The position numbers were made by a program, and so were the translations under genes. Of a DNA stretch of 64,000 nt, positions 27,062 through 35,127 are shown one piece after another. The stretch spans positions 1 to 64,000 of the forward strand of contig JBFMBP010000082.1 of the NCBI GenBank assembly GCA_040755155.1, in the 5' to 3' direction. Origin of the DNA: Candidatus Omnitrophota bacterium. GTDB taxonomy: Bacteria > Hinthialibacterota > Hinthialibacteria > Hinthialibacterales > Hinthialibacteraceae. Under the pieces are notes generated by a model. That model did not search any database and was not told where the DNA came from. It worked only from the letters and a program-made list of their open reading frames with translations. How positions within the stretch are numbered: the first letter of the stretch is position 1; every line of letters starts with the position of its first letter.

Positions 27062-27100
27062 TATGGGAAGAATAAACATTCCCCCTTCCTCTCTCCAAAA

Positions 27101-27174
27101 ACAGAAGAATTCCACGAATGTTTTGAATCACGGATTTCATAGATGATTTGGATTTCACGGAGAAAAACTTTTCC
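27101..27174. repeat. 74-bp dispersed direct repeat, copy A
   Basis: This stretch (AGAATTCCACGAATG, then TTTTGAATCACGGATTTCA and GATGATTTGGATTTCACGG) matches 36756-36831 with about 85% identity by eye. It lies just after coaC. Similar 'ATTCCACGAAT...GAATCACGGATT' intergenic sequences are known as degenerate repeats in many environmental genomes. It has no coding potential. Confidence 0.8.
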
Positions 27175-27196
27175 AAGCATTATTCCTGGACATTAT

Positions 27197-27227
27197 GGTG
27201 GGATTTGCTTCGCTCAACCCACCCTAC
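27197..27227. repeat. GGTGGG-GCTTCGCT palindrome, copy 2
   Basis: GGTGGG (27197-27202) and CCCACC (27218-27223) pair around TTTGCTTCGCT. The reverse of the element at 19627-19657 shares GGTGGG, GCTTCGCT and CCCACCCTAC. It lies between coaC and the convergent small Cys-rich gene. Confidence 0.7.
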
Positions 27228-27246
27228 CCAACTATACAGCTTACGC

Positions 27247-27414
27247 TTATTTGGCGGTATACTCAGGACATGATTTGGCGTTCGGCCGTTCGGGGCGCGT
27301 GCAAATATGTCCATAATTCCATTTGCAGGAATCGCACAAAAAAACATCCCCAAACGCTTTCGCCTTCCATTTCGAACGCCAGTTTTTCCATTTTTTAAAG
27401 AATTTATTGAACAT
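27247..27414 (-). CDS. Small Cys-rich protein (55 aa), coupled to the upstream fusion gene
   Basis: The ATG at 27414 lies 2 bases after the TAA of the formyltransferase/propeller gene, so translation is probably coupled. The N-terminal half is basic and aromatic (MFNKFFKKWKNWRSKWKAK). The C-terminal half has CDSCKWNYGHIC and a further Cys in NAKSCPEY, giving C-x2-C-x7-C-x10-C, a plausible zinc or iron-sulfur site. Small proteins ending with a CxxC...C-RPERPNA..CPDY-like pattern recall a known but uncharacterised group; this comes from memory and not from a search. A longer ORF in the same frame begins inside the upstream gene and is not used. Function unknown. Confidence 0.55.
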   Translation of the reverse strand: MFNKFFKKWKNWRSKWKAKAFGDVFLCDSCKWNYGHICTRPERPNAKSCPEYTAK

Positions 27415-27416
27415 GA

Positions 27417-29135
27417 TTACCCTCGGTGAACGATTTTCCGCAAGCCTCGTTTCAACGTTTGCCAAAAAGCGCTGGGGATAAAAATCCATCGCTTGCCGTC
27501 TATTATGGTGACATTCCCCATGGCGCAGGCCGTATGGCATCCGTCAGGGTATGGGCCTTCGGGATCGGGTTCTATTACGCCCGCCGCCTCTTCCTTGAAT
27601 TCTTCCGGCGTCAATTTTTGAACGCGGTTGATGATCAACCGGGCGCCGTAAGCGGATGAGCAATCCTGGGCGGGACGATAAAGCGTTCCTTCATGGATGA
27701 ATGGCGTCCCGCCGGGACGGGCGGAACGGACGTCGGTCTTGACGGGATTATTGGCGTGAGAACGCCACGGCCCTAAAAGATCGTCCGCGTAATAAACGAA
27801 CAAATTATGATTAGGCCCATTCTCCTGGCAGGCGCAAAACAGCCACCAGCGCCGGTCGAAGTAGGCAATCGTGCTATCCACGCCTTGGACGCCCTCCACC
27901 AGCGCCGCTATTTTCTCCCATTTCGCGGGAAAGGAGACGGCGCGGTAAAGCGCGATTTCGCTCGCTTCGTAGGTTTCGGGAACACAATAAATCTCCCCCT
28001 CATTTTCAATGAGATAGGGATAAGACATATGAAAAGAATTTTCCATCGCTGGAAGAGGCGCCGCTTTGGATGGATCGTCGTCGAATTGAAAGAAGAAAAT
28101 TCTCCCGCGTCCAATCCGATAATCCAATTCCTCGAACAAAATCGTATGGCGATCCTCTTTTTTTAGGGCGAAAGGATCGGCGAAAAATTGGTTCTTCATC
28201 GGCGCAGGCATCCATACGATGTTTGGATGCTTCCCGGATTGAAGGTAAGCTTGTATCGGCTGCTGCGCCATGCCAATATTCCATTGGTCATGGCGAAAAA
28301 GCGCCTGGGCGGCTCTTTTTGCCGCATTGCGGATGATCTTCGCGCCAAAGACGGCCATCTGGCGATTGGTGGGAGAATAATAAATCGGGGCGTCCGTTGG
28401 GGAAGGAGGCGCCTCGAGATAATCGGCGGCGCCCTGGCGCAGGTCGATGCAAACTTGAGACGCCCAACCGGAACTTTCTAATAGAATGTTGTTCAAATTA
28501 CGGCTGTAAGAGGTAAGGCAGGTATTGATGCGCCCTTTTTTAAGCGCTACTCCGCCGTCCAGGCGATCGGTCAACCGTTGCAGCAAGGCGCCGCTTACCG
28601 GATCGTCATGATAAATCTCCCAGAAGCAGGGAGGTCCACCTCGATAGCGCTCTTCGTCACCATGATGATACGACCAGACGCCATAACGGGGCGTTTTCAG
28701 AATCTCGCCTCGAATAATGCCGTAAGCGAAACGGAGAATGAAATCGAGGTTGTAATTGCGGATAGTTTCAATGTCCTCTTCCCGGAAATATTGCGAAAAT
28801 TTTCCTTTTTTTACCGTCCTGCAGGGAAGACGGGGAATATCCTTAAAGGTTTCGGAGAGATCGACCGGACGGCTGGCTTCCGGTTTGACGAGAAAATTAT
28901 TGTACAGTTGAAATACTAACTGATTCCATCGTATGCGCTTCAGGCGGCTCGCCAAGGAATTCCTCTCCGCCGAATCGTCGTCGATAATCAGCAGCGCCGG
29001 CGCCACATTCTCCAGCGCCATCAGTTTTTGCAAACATCGCGCTTGCCATTTTTGGAAAATTGGACCGAAGCACATAACGCCGAACCGGATCGGCGCCGTT
29101 GCGCGTTCGAACGTTCCGTTCGTCTCCGGGATCAT
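27417..29135 (-). CDS. Formyltransferase-like domain fused to a GIPC-transferase-like propeller (572 aa)
   Basis: I start at the third Met (29135), which has GGAGG 8 bases upstream; two Met codons at 29150-29153 lie before that box. Residues about 10-270 resemble the N10-formyl-THF-dependent formyltransferase fold, with GVWSYHHGDEERYRGGPPCFWEI and LDGGVALKKGRI in the place of the catalytic loop. From about 290 the sequence resembles the domain found N-terminally in plant glucosamine inositolphosphorylceramide transferase and in bacterial polysaccharide proteins: FADPFAL, FEELDY, PYLIENEGEIYCVPET, PGGTPFIHEG and RPAQDCS in a GH43-like five-bladed propeller. Such fusions occur near glycan synthesis genes, so it may modify or assemble a surface sugar. 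It is followed directly by the small Cys-rich gene. Confidence 0.75.
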   Translation of the reverse strand: MIPETNGTFERATAPIRFGVMCFGPIFQKWQARCLQKLMALENVAPALLIIDDDSAERNSLASRLKRIRWNQLVFQLYNNFLVKPEASRPVDLSETFKDIPRLPCRTVKKGKFSQYFREEDIETIRNYNLDFILRFAYGIIRGEILKTPRYGVWSYHHGDEERYRGGPPCFWEIYHDDPVSGALLQRLTDRLDGGVALKKGRINTCLTSYSRNLNNILLESSGWASQVCIDLRQGAADYLEAPPSPTDAPIYYSPTNRQMAVFGAKIIRNAAKRAAQALFRHDQWNIGMAQQPIQAYLQSGKHPNIVWMPAPMKNQFFADPFALKKEDRHTILFEELDYRIGRGRIFFFQFDDDPSKAAPLPAMENSFHMSYPYLIENEGEIYCVPETYEASEIALYRAVSFPAKWEKIAALVEGVQGVDSTIAYFDRRWWLFCACQENGPNHNLFVYYADDLLGPWRSHANNPVKTDVRSARPGGTPFIHEGTLYRPAQDCSSAYGARLIINRVQKLTPEEFKEEAAGVIEPDPEGPYPDGCHTACAMGNVTIIDGKRWIFIPSAFWQTLKRGLRKIVHRG

Positions 29136-29460
29136 CCCGCCGTCCTCCATCATGCCATTTCCTTGAAGAGTACTATCCTAATTCCAAGCGGCCTGCCGTT
29201 TAAGGGAGGAGAAATCCCTCCTCGCTGGAAAACTGGCGGGGGCTAGCGGCAAGTTTAAAGTCGAGCCTATGATAACCAACAAAGAAAACGCAAAAAATTG
29301 CGGAAATCGACGGAGAAGAAAGTTCCTTCCCGTTGACTGAATGAGGGATATCCAATTATACTTATACGATTGCCGTAACGGTTTCCTATCGCCTATGTCG
29401 AGCAAGCCGCAAGGCGCATCGATGGGCGAATAAAAATAACCTAAGGAAATCGTTTGACTT
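29136..29460. other. Gene-free region upstream of tRNA-Val
   Basis: These 325 bases lie between the start of the divergent fusion gene and tRNA-Val. They must carry promoters for both, but no convincing -35/-10 pair was found. The only ORF (29178-29405 minus) lacks coding character. Confidence 0.5.
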
Positions 29461-29538
29461 GGGTCGTTAGCTCAGTTTGGTTAGAGTGCTTGCTTGACAT
29501 GCAAGAGGTCACTGGTTCAAGTCCAGTACGACCCACCA
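29461..29538 (+). tRNA. tRNA-Val (anticodon GAC)
   Basis: The acceptor GGGTCGT pairs with ACGACCC. The D arm is GCTC...GAGT, the anticodon arm CTTGC-TTGACAT-GCAAG gives anticodon GAC, and the T arm has GGTTCAA. The discriminator A is followed by an encoded CCA (29536-29538). The length with CCA is 78 bases. It lies upstream of infC. Confidence 0.95.
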
Positions 29539-29616
29539 TGAATTCAACGGACTCTCCCGTTGACAAAAAGAAGCGGGATGAGTTTTTATTTATTCTATTC
29601 TTGTTGGGAAAGAAGA

Positions 29617-29644
29617 AGGGACCGAACCAACGGTCTCTTTTTTT
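29617..29644 (+). terminator. Terminator after tRNA-Val
   Basis: GGGACCG, loop, CGGTCTC forms a stem (one G-T pair) followed directly by TTTTTTT. It is about 80 bases after the tRNA and before the infC leader, so infC should have its own promoter. A TATAAT at 29732-29737 is a possible -10, without a clear -35. Confidence 0.8.
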
Positions 29645-29794
29645 AGTGAGCAACAACAATGGTTTTAGCCAAGCCGCGGAGCGAGATCGTCTTCGGCTTG
29701 TCAGAAAAGCCAGTGAACGCTTAGATTAAGATATAATTTGAGGTTGGGATAATCGTTATATACGATTCTAAGCCAGAGAGGAGCGTGATTTTCG

Positions 29795-30547
29795 ATTAGA
29801 AAAAAAACACCGTTTAGACGGGAAGATCCGCACGACGCCACCCGGATTAACGAAATGATACGGGAAGATGAGATTAGGCTCGTCGATCAAAATGGGGAAC
29901 ATATGGGCGTGATTTCCGTGAGAGAGGCCCTTGAAAAAGCGCAAGCGGCTCATCTTGACCTGGTCGAAGTGAGCGCGAAATCCAAACCGCATGTATGCCG
30001 GATCATGGATTTCGGGCATTACAAATACGAACAGGCGAAGAAAGTCAAGGAAGCCAAAAAGAAGCAAAAACATATCGTCGTCAAGGAGATCAAACTTCGT
30101 CCGCGCATCGACGAACACGATTACGATTTCAAGTTGAATCATGCCATGAAATTCCTGGAACACGGCGATAAAGTCCGCTTCATTCTTCAGTTTCGCGGCC
30201 GAGAAATGGCGCACAAGGAATTGGGGCGGAAAGTGATGGACCGTATCATCGAAGACCTTGACGACATGGCGCTGGTGGAACAATCCCCCAAGCAAGAAGG
30301 CCGTTTCATGAATATGACTCTTGCGCCGTCTCTCGTAAAAAAGAAACGTAAAGAACGCGCCGCCAACGAAGAATTGGCGGCGGCGGCGGAAGATCAATCC
30401 ATACAAACGGTTGTAGCCAACGAAGAGGATGAAGACTATTCGGACGGCGATTTCGCTGACGAAGACGATTCGGACTTCGAGGACGCAGAAGATGAATTCT
30501 CGGAAGACGACGATGCTTCGGATAAGGATTTGCCGGAGGACGATTAA
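29795..30547 (+). CDS. infC: Translation initiation factor IF-3 with AUU start and long acidic tail
   Basis: IF-3 binds the 30S subunit and checks start codons. The usual ATG codons begin too late: in frame upstream of the Met at 29855 the protein continues RKKTPFRREDPHDATRINE, the typical IF-3 N-terminus, back to ATT at 29795. A stop (TGA at 29786) lies just before, and GGAG stands 11 bases upstream of ATT. So infC starts with AUU, as in E. coli, where it allows autoregulation by IF-3. The core has RINEMIREDEIRL, VSAKSKPHVCRIMDFG and the C-terminal domain to about residue 190. Then comes a Lys-rich stretch and an acidic tail of about 45 residues rich in Asp and Glu (about 205-250). Most IF-3 proteins end near residue 180. 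It is followed by rpmI and rplT in the standard order. Confidence 0.93.
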   Translation: MRKKTPFRREDPHDATRINEMIREDEIRLVDQNGEHMGVISVREALEKAQAAHLDLVEVSAKSKPHVCRIMDFGHYKYEQAKKVKEAKKKQKHIVVKEIKLRPRIDEHDYDFKLNHAMKFLEHGDKVRFILQFRGREMAHKELGRKVMDRIIEDLDDMALVEQSPKQEGRFMNMTLAPSLVKKKRKERAANEELAAAAEDQSIQTVVANEEDEDYSDGDFADEDDSDFEDAEDEFSEDDDASDKDLPEDD

Positions 30548-30568
30548 CCATAGCGGAAGAGGAATATC

Positions 30569-30772
30569 ATGGCATCTGGACCGAAAATGAAAACCAATCG
30601 CGGAGCGGCGAAGCGCTTCCGCAAAACCAAAAATGGAAAATTCAAGCGGGAACGCGCTTATCTGAGCCATATCCGCACCAAGAAAACTACCAAACGCAAA
30701 AGGCGGTTGCGCCACCAAACCACCGTCGATAGCACGGAAATCAAGAGAGTCCGCCGCATGTTGGCGCAGTAA
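30569..30772 (+). CDS. rpmI: Ribosomal protein L35
   Basis: The 67-aa protein has [43 protein letters not shown] and the basic ending VRRMLAQ, all typical of bL35 of the large subunit. The N-terminus [12 protein letters not shown] is a few residues longer than the usual MPKMKT. GAGGAA stands a few bases before the ATG. It lies between infC and rplT, 21 and 24 bases apart, as in the conserved infC-rpmI-rplT operon. The cytoplasmic ribosomal role is certain; no odd feature besides the short N-terminal extension. Confidence 0.97.
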   Translation: MASGPKMKTNRGAAKRFRKTKNGKFKRERAYLSHIRTKKTTKRKRRLRHQTTVDSTEIKRVRRMLAQ

Positions 30773-30796
30773 CGTCGCAGAGGAGAGAAATACGTC

Positions 30797-31153
30797 ATGC
30801 CACGCGCAATCAGTCAAGTCGCCTCCCGTAGGCGCAGAAAGAAAGTACTCAAAGCAGCGAAAGGATCGACTCTCGGACGCAGAGTGCAGATTCGATCCGC
30901 CCGCCACGGCGTTCATAAGGCGCTTAAATACGCCTACCGCGACCGCCGCAATCGCAAGCGCGAATTCCGCCGCTTATGGATCGTCCGCATCGCCGCCGCC
31001 TGCAAGTTGGAAGGCTTGTCCTACAGCGTTTTTATGGGCGGACTCAACAAAGCGGGCGTAGAGATCAATCGAAAAGTGTTGTCGGAACTCGCCATCGCCG
31101 ATCCCGCCGCCTTTCGCGAACTGATCGCCGTCTCCAAAACCGCTTTGAGTTGA
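30797..31153 (+). CDS. rplT: Ribosomal protein L20
   Basis: The 118-aa protein begins MPRAISQVASRRRRKKVLKAAKG and continues with FRRLWIVRIAAACKLEGLSYS and NRKVLSELAIADPAAF, matching bL20, which binds 23S rRNA early in 50S assembly and in several bacteria represses its own operon. The length is normal. GAGGAGAG precedes the ATG. It ends the infC-rpmI-rplT run. A palindromic repeat then separates it from pheS. Confidence 0.97.
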   Translation: MPRAISQVASRRRRKKVLKAAKGSTLGRRVQIRSARHGVHKALKYAYRDRRNRKREFRRLWIVRIAAACKLEGLSYSVFMGGLNKAGVEINRKVLSELAIADPAAFRELIAVSKTALS

Positions 31154-31207
31154 TAAGCGGTTCTTCGAAATTCCAAGGCCTGTGCTTTTACTCCTGCGGA
31201 ATTTATA

Positions 31208-31264
31208 GGGTAGAGCAGGCGTCACGCCTGCATCCACAGAGCAGGCGAGACGCCTGTTCTACCC
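31208..31264. repeat. GGGTAGAGCAGGCG palindrome
   Basis: GGGTAGAGCAGGCG at the left and GAGACGCCTGTTCTACCC at the right form an imperfect hairpin with an internal GCAGGCGTGACGCCTGC-like hairpin. A related GCGGGCGAGACGCCCAC piece stands at 43390-43408. It lies between rplT and pheS and may reduce or shape readthrough into pheS. Confidence 0.7.
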
Positions 31265-31307
31265 ACATTAAGGCGTTGAGCACGCGTAAAAAAAACGTAG
31301 AAGCAAA

Positions 31308-32351
31308 ATGACCGATAGCGAAAATCTTAGATCCCAGTTAGAAGAAGCCCAACGCCAAGGCATGGAGGAATTCGCCCTGGCTTCATCTCCTCAGGCTCTC
31401 TATGAAACCCGCACTCTCTACTTGGGAAAAAAAGGAAAAGTCAAGGCGATTTTACGGGGACTCGGCCAGCTCTCCGTAGAAGAAAGACCCGCCGCCGGTC
31501 AACTCGCCAACCAGGTCGCCGATGCTTTAGAAACGGCTTACCTAGAACGTCTGGAGGCGCTCAAGGCGCTGGAATCCCAACGCCAATTGGAAGAGGACGC
31601 GGCCGACGTTACGCTGCCTGGAACCTGGCCGCCTTTAGGAGGATTGCATCCCTTGATCCGCGTCCAGACCGAAATCGAAGACCTCTTCTATTCGATGGGA
31701 TTCGATATCGCCGACGGTCCGGAAATCGAAACTGAATATTACAACTTCGAAGCGCTCAATTTTCCTCCCGACCACCCCGCCCGCGATATGCAGGACACGT
31801 TTTCCATGAAAAACGGCTGCGTTCTTCGCACGCATACTTCGCCGGTTCAGGTGCGCTACATGGAGACGCATGAACCGCCCATCCGCATGATCGCTCCCGG
31901 ACGCGTTTACCGCTGCGACTCCGATATCACCCATTCCCCCATGTTTTCCCAGATCGAAGGCTTGGTCGTCGACGAAAACATCTCCTTCCGCGATCTGAAA
32001 GGAACGCTGGATTTGGTGATTCACCGCATCTTTTCGCCGCAAACGAAAACCCGCTTCCGCCCTTCCTTCTTCCCCTTCACGGAACCGAGCGCCGAAGTGG
32101 ACATTACCTGCTTCGCCTGCACCGGCCCCGATCCCAACTGCCGCTTATGTAAAGGTACGGGCTGGATCGAAGTCCTGGGTTGCGGCATGGTCCACCCGGC
32201 GGTATTGCGTTCGGGAGGCTACGATTCCGAAAAATATACAGGCTTCGCCTTCGGACTCGGCGTTGAGCGCTTCGCCATGCTGAAATACGGCATTACCGAC
32301 ATCCGTCTTTTCTACGAAAACGACGCGCGCTTTTTGAGACAGTTCCGCTAA
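31308..32351 (+). CDS. pheS: Phenylalanyl-tRNA synthetase alpha subunit
   Basis: PheS is the catalytic half of the (alpha-beta)2 enzyme. HPLIRVQTEIEDLFYSMGFDIADGPEIETEYYNFEALNFP is the class II N-terminal part and LRTHTSPVQVRYM, PGRVYRCDSDITHSPMFSQIEGL and GFAFGLGVERFAMLKYGI are motifs 2 and 3. The N-terminal coiled coil (about 1-90) binds tRNA. The insertion CFACTG...CRLCKGTGW holds four Cys, as in many PheS. Length 347 is normal. The usual partner gene pheT is not downstream: the next gene (32518) is on the opposite strand. The beta subunit must be elsewhere. The ribosome site is weak. Confidence in the assignment is high. Confidence 0.96.
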   Translation: MTDSENLRSQLEEAQRQGMEEFALASSPQALYETRTLYLGKKGKVKAILRGLGQLSVEERPAAGQLANQVADALETAYLERLEALKALESQRQLEEDAADVTLPGTWPPLGGLHPLIRVQTEIEDLFYSMGFDIADGPEIETEYYNFEALNFPPDHPARDMQDTFSMKNGCVLRTHTSPVQVRYMETHEPPIRMIAPGRVYRCDSDITHSPMFSQIEGLVVDENISFRDLKGTLDLVIHRIFSPQTKTRFRPSFFPFTEPSAEVDITCFACTGPDPNCRLCKGTGWIEVLGCGMVHPAVLRSGGYDSEKYTGFAFGLGVERFAMLKYGITDIRLFYENDARFLRQFR

Positions 32352-32374
32352 TAGCTGTCATCCCTTTTGAGCGG

Positions 32375-32401
32375 CAAGGGCAAAGCGTTAGCCTGCCCTT
32401 G
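32375..32401. terminator. Hairpin between convergent pheS and the MFS gene
   Basis: CAAGGGCA (32375-32382) pairs with TGCCCTTG (32394-32401), enclosed by TCCCTTTTGAG and CTTGAGGGAT, 24 bases after the pheS stop. No T-run follows. A similar CAAAGGCAAGG...TGCCCTTGAGCG piece is found at 52018-52047. It is either a terminator or a repeat. Confidence 0.5.
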
Positions 32402-32517
32402 AGGGATCGATCAAAGGCAGACTGCATCTTGCGTAACATGGATTATTGATCTCATCCCGCCGTTTCAACGGCGGAGCAGCGTGTTTTATTTTCATTCATC
32501 ACTCATCATTCCAAACA

Positions 32518-34926
32518 TCAATCTTCCGGCAATTCCTGGCCCTTCGTTTCCGGCGCCCAGATCAGCGCGACCATGCCTATAACATAAATCGTGGACATCA
32601 GAATGGCGGCGGTGCGGAACGATAGGATCATAGCAAGATAGCCCAGCAGAATCGGGAAAGGCGCCGCCAAATAACGCACGGTGTTATAGCAGAAACCCAC
32701 GCCTGTGCCCCGCAGCCGCGTCGGATAAAGTTCGGGGAAATAAATGGAATACCCGCCGAATAACGACAACTGAGCAAAGCCCATTAGAGGCAGCATCCAA
32801 TAAGCGTCCCATGCGGAATTCAGCGAATTGAAAACGAACATCGTGATGAACATGCAAAGGATGAAGGAGATAAAAAACGCCAACCTCCGTCCCATAAACG
32901 TCGCCACCAGCGTGAATGCGAACATGCCCAGGAACGATCCCACATCCTGCAGCATCGTTCCCTTAGCCCTCACCTGCCCCGCGTATTCCTTCACCATGCG
33001 GATTTCTCCGGGAAACGCCGCTTCGTACAGCGCCCGGTTGGCGACGATGATATTCTCTTTTTTCTCCTTGCCTTCCTTCGCCAATTTCTCTTTTTCGATC
33101 AAGTTCCGAACGCCTTTGGACAAGCCGAGATACGCTGCAAACCGATTATCGGCGGCGATTTTATCCGCCGTTTTATCCAATTCGATCAGCGATTGGGCCA
33201 AGAGCCGTTGTTGCTCCGCCGTTGGCGCTTGCGAGAAATCGTAGGTCTCGATCAATGTTTGCGTCTCCGCCGGCAATTGGCTTTTCATATAAACATAGAT
33301 CGGCTCCTTGCCCTCTTTCATTTTGACGAATAAATCGGCGTAGCCGAATTCATAGAACAAATTCGTCTCTAAATGCCGGTTCAACTCCGTATCGAAGAGA
33401 ACTTGCAAGGGAAGGCGGGCGTCCACCAATAGATCGGGATAGGCGGCGTCCAGCAACAGGCGGTTAAGCATCAGATTGTCCGCGCTCGTCCGCTTGCTTT
33501 CCGCGCCCTTCTCTTCTTCGCGATCGATAATGGTTTTCGCCGCCGCTGGCGTCTCAACGCTTTTGAAATCCTCTTGCGCATAAAAATCTAGTTTAGCCAA
33601 TACGCCGTTCAACGCTTCGATAATCGCCGCTTGATCGGCCTCCCCCCCCCGCGCCGCTTCGGCGACCGCCTGACGAGCTTCCGGCGACATCCGTTCCCAC
33701 GCCCGCCGAGCCGGACTGGACGAAGAGGTTCGCTCCCCCCGTTTTAACGCCCGGCATAATCCTTTCCAATCTTTAACATCCTCCGGCTTCAGTTTCCAGT
33801 AATTCTCGCCGTAGGCGCCGATTTGCCGCAACGATTCTTCTGAAAAGCGTTGTTTTAGATAGCGGACCATCGGCTCCTTTTCTTCCTTGAATTTAAGAGC
33901 CAGCGTTCCAGGATCCTTGATATCCTCTTCCGTCAGCGGCTTGTCCCGCAGCGCCGTGGTGATCAATTCCGGCGAGAAGAAGCCGATGCCCCACAATCCG
34001 ATCATTCCCGATACGCCTAAGCATAAGCCGACGATCGTATTTCTCCGCCAAGGATTTTTCTTGAATAAATCGACGAACGAACCCATCTCTTTGTCCGCCG
34101 CCTTCGCTGTTTCTCCAGAGGCCCGCAGCCGCGCCGCTTCCTCCTTCGCTTTTTTCCAAGCCTCCGGCTCGCGCAAGATAGTAACGATGGGAATCACCAG
34201 CAGCGCGGGTAAAATCCCCACGAGAAATACCGCCCGCCAACCGGACATTTCCCATCCGAAGAAAGAAAAGGGAAGGCCGGGATCGATTTTCAAAGCCACG
34301 AACGATCCGATTATATTCCCCGTCGCCGAAAGCGATTGCAGCGATCCTAGAGCCAGCGACCGCACTTTCGAAGGAACGCTCTCGGCGATCAACGTCGTCG
34401 CCGCGCCGAACATGCCTCCCACGCCCAGCCCTACCAGAAACCGGTAGATGCAGAAATCGATCCAGCCGATCGACAAGGCTGATAGTCCCGTAAATCCCGA
34501 ATAGACTAAAAGCGTTAGCACCATCGTTTTCACGCGGCCGAATTTATCGCTGAAAATGCCGAAGATAATGCCTCCCGTGGCCCATCCAAGCATCAGGCAC
34601 GTCGTTGCCACCGTACCGTAAAAGTTGACGATATCGCGCGCCGTACCGGCATCGAACAGTTCCGTCAACGCCATTTCCCGCGCCAACACGAAAATGCGTT
34701 GATCCATGCAATCGAACAGCCACCCGCACGACGCGATCAATACGATGATCCAATGATACAGGGTGACTCCTTCGAACATCTTTTGGTTTGCATTTTGCGG
34801 CTTTAAGGGTTGTTCCACGAGACGCGCTCCTCCCAATCGATTCGAATTCTTCTTATGGCGGGTTTCCCGCATTTTTAGAAACATACTTCCCATTGTCAAG
34901 CGACGCGGGCTTAAAGGAAATTCCAT
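32518..34926 (-). CDS. MFS transporter with a ~320-residue insertion between TM7 and TM8
   Basis: The flanks are an ordinary major facilitator. TM1 is near residue 55, the TM2-TM3 signature reads GIIFGIFSDKFGRVKTM, and RFLVGLGVGGMFGAATTLIAESVP resembles the sugar/aromatic-acid (AAHS/sugar porter-like) branch. The C-terminal half ends with YPTRLRGTGVGFCYN. TM7 is GLCLGVSGMIGLWGIGFF and TM8 is VGSFLGMFAFTLVATF. Between them (about 335-655) lies a charged, mostly helical insertion with no membrane segments. TM7-TM8 faces the periplasm in MFS proteins, so this would be a large outside domain. Usual length is about 430 residues; this has 802. Substrate unknown. AAGGA precedes the ATG at 34926. It is divergent from the TolC-type gene. 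Confidence 0.88.
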   Translation of the reverse strand: MEFPLSPRRLTMGSMFLKMRETRHKKNSNRLGGARLVEQPLKPQNANQKMFEGVTLYHWIIVLIASCGWLFDCMDQRIFVLAREMALTELFDAGTARDIVNFYGTVATTCLMLGWATGGIIFGIFSDKFGRVKTMVLTLLVYSGFTGLSALSIGWIDFCIYRFLVGLGVGGMFGAATTLIAESVPSKVRSLALGSLQSLSATGNIIGSFVALKIDPGLPFSFFGWEMSGWRAVFLVGILPALLVIPIVTILREPEAWKKAKEEAARLRASGETAKAADKEMGSFVDLFKKNPWRRNTIVGLCLGVSGMIGLWGIGFFSPELITTALRDKPLTEEDIKDPGTLALKFKEEKEPMVRYLKQRFSEESLRQIGAYGENYWKLKPEDVKDWKGLCRALKRGERTSSSSPARRAWERMSPEARQAVAEAARGGEADQAAIIEALNGVLAKLDFYAQEDFKSVETPAAAKTIIDREEEKGAESKRTSADNLMLNRLLLDAAYPDLLVDARLPLQVLFDTELNRHLETNLFYEFGYADLFVKMKEGKEPIYVYMKSQLPAETQTLIETYDFSQAPTAEQQRLLAQSLIELDKTADKIAADNRFAAYLGLSKGVRNLIEKEKLAKEGKEKKENIIVANRALYEAAFPGEIRMVKEYAGQVRAKGTMLQDVGSFLGMFAFTLVATFMGRRLAFFISFILCMFITMFVFNSLNSAWDAYWMLPLMGFAQLSLFGGYSIYFPELYPTRLRGTGVGFCYNTVRYLAAPFPILLGYLAMILSFRTAAILMSTIYVIGMVALIWAPETKGQELPED

Positions 34927-35127
34927 CTACATATCCTTTGCAGCCATTCCTGCGCCCAATACGCTATCCTTGAAAATAAACTCTCCGAAGGTTTTTATTT
35001 TTTCAGGCGTTTCACTATCATTGACTCCCGATAGGAAATGCACTTGGGTATAATACGGAATTGTCTTGCTCCCAGCGATTCGAACGATAAGCAACGCGAA
35101 TCGACAAACGAAAAGCGGAGGATTACG

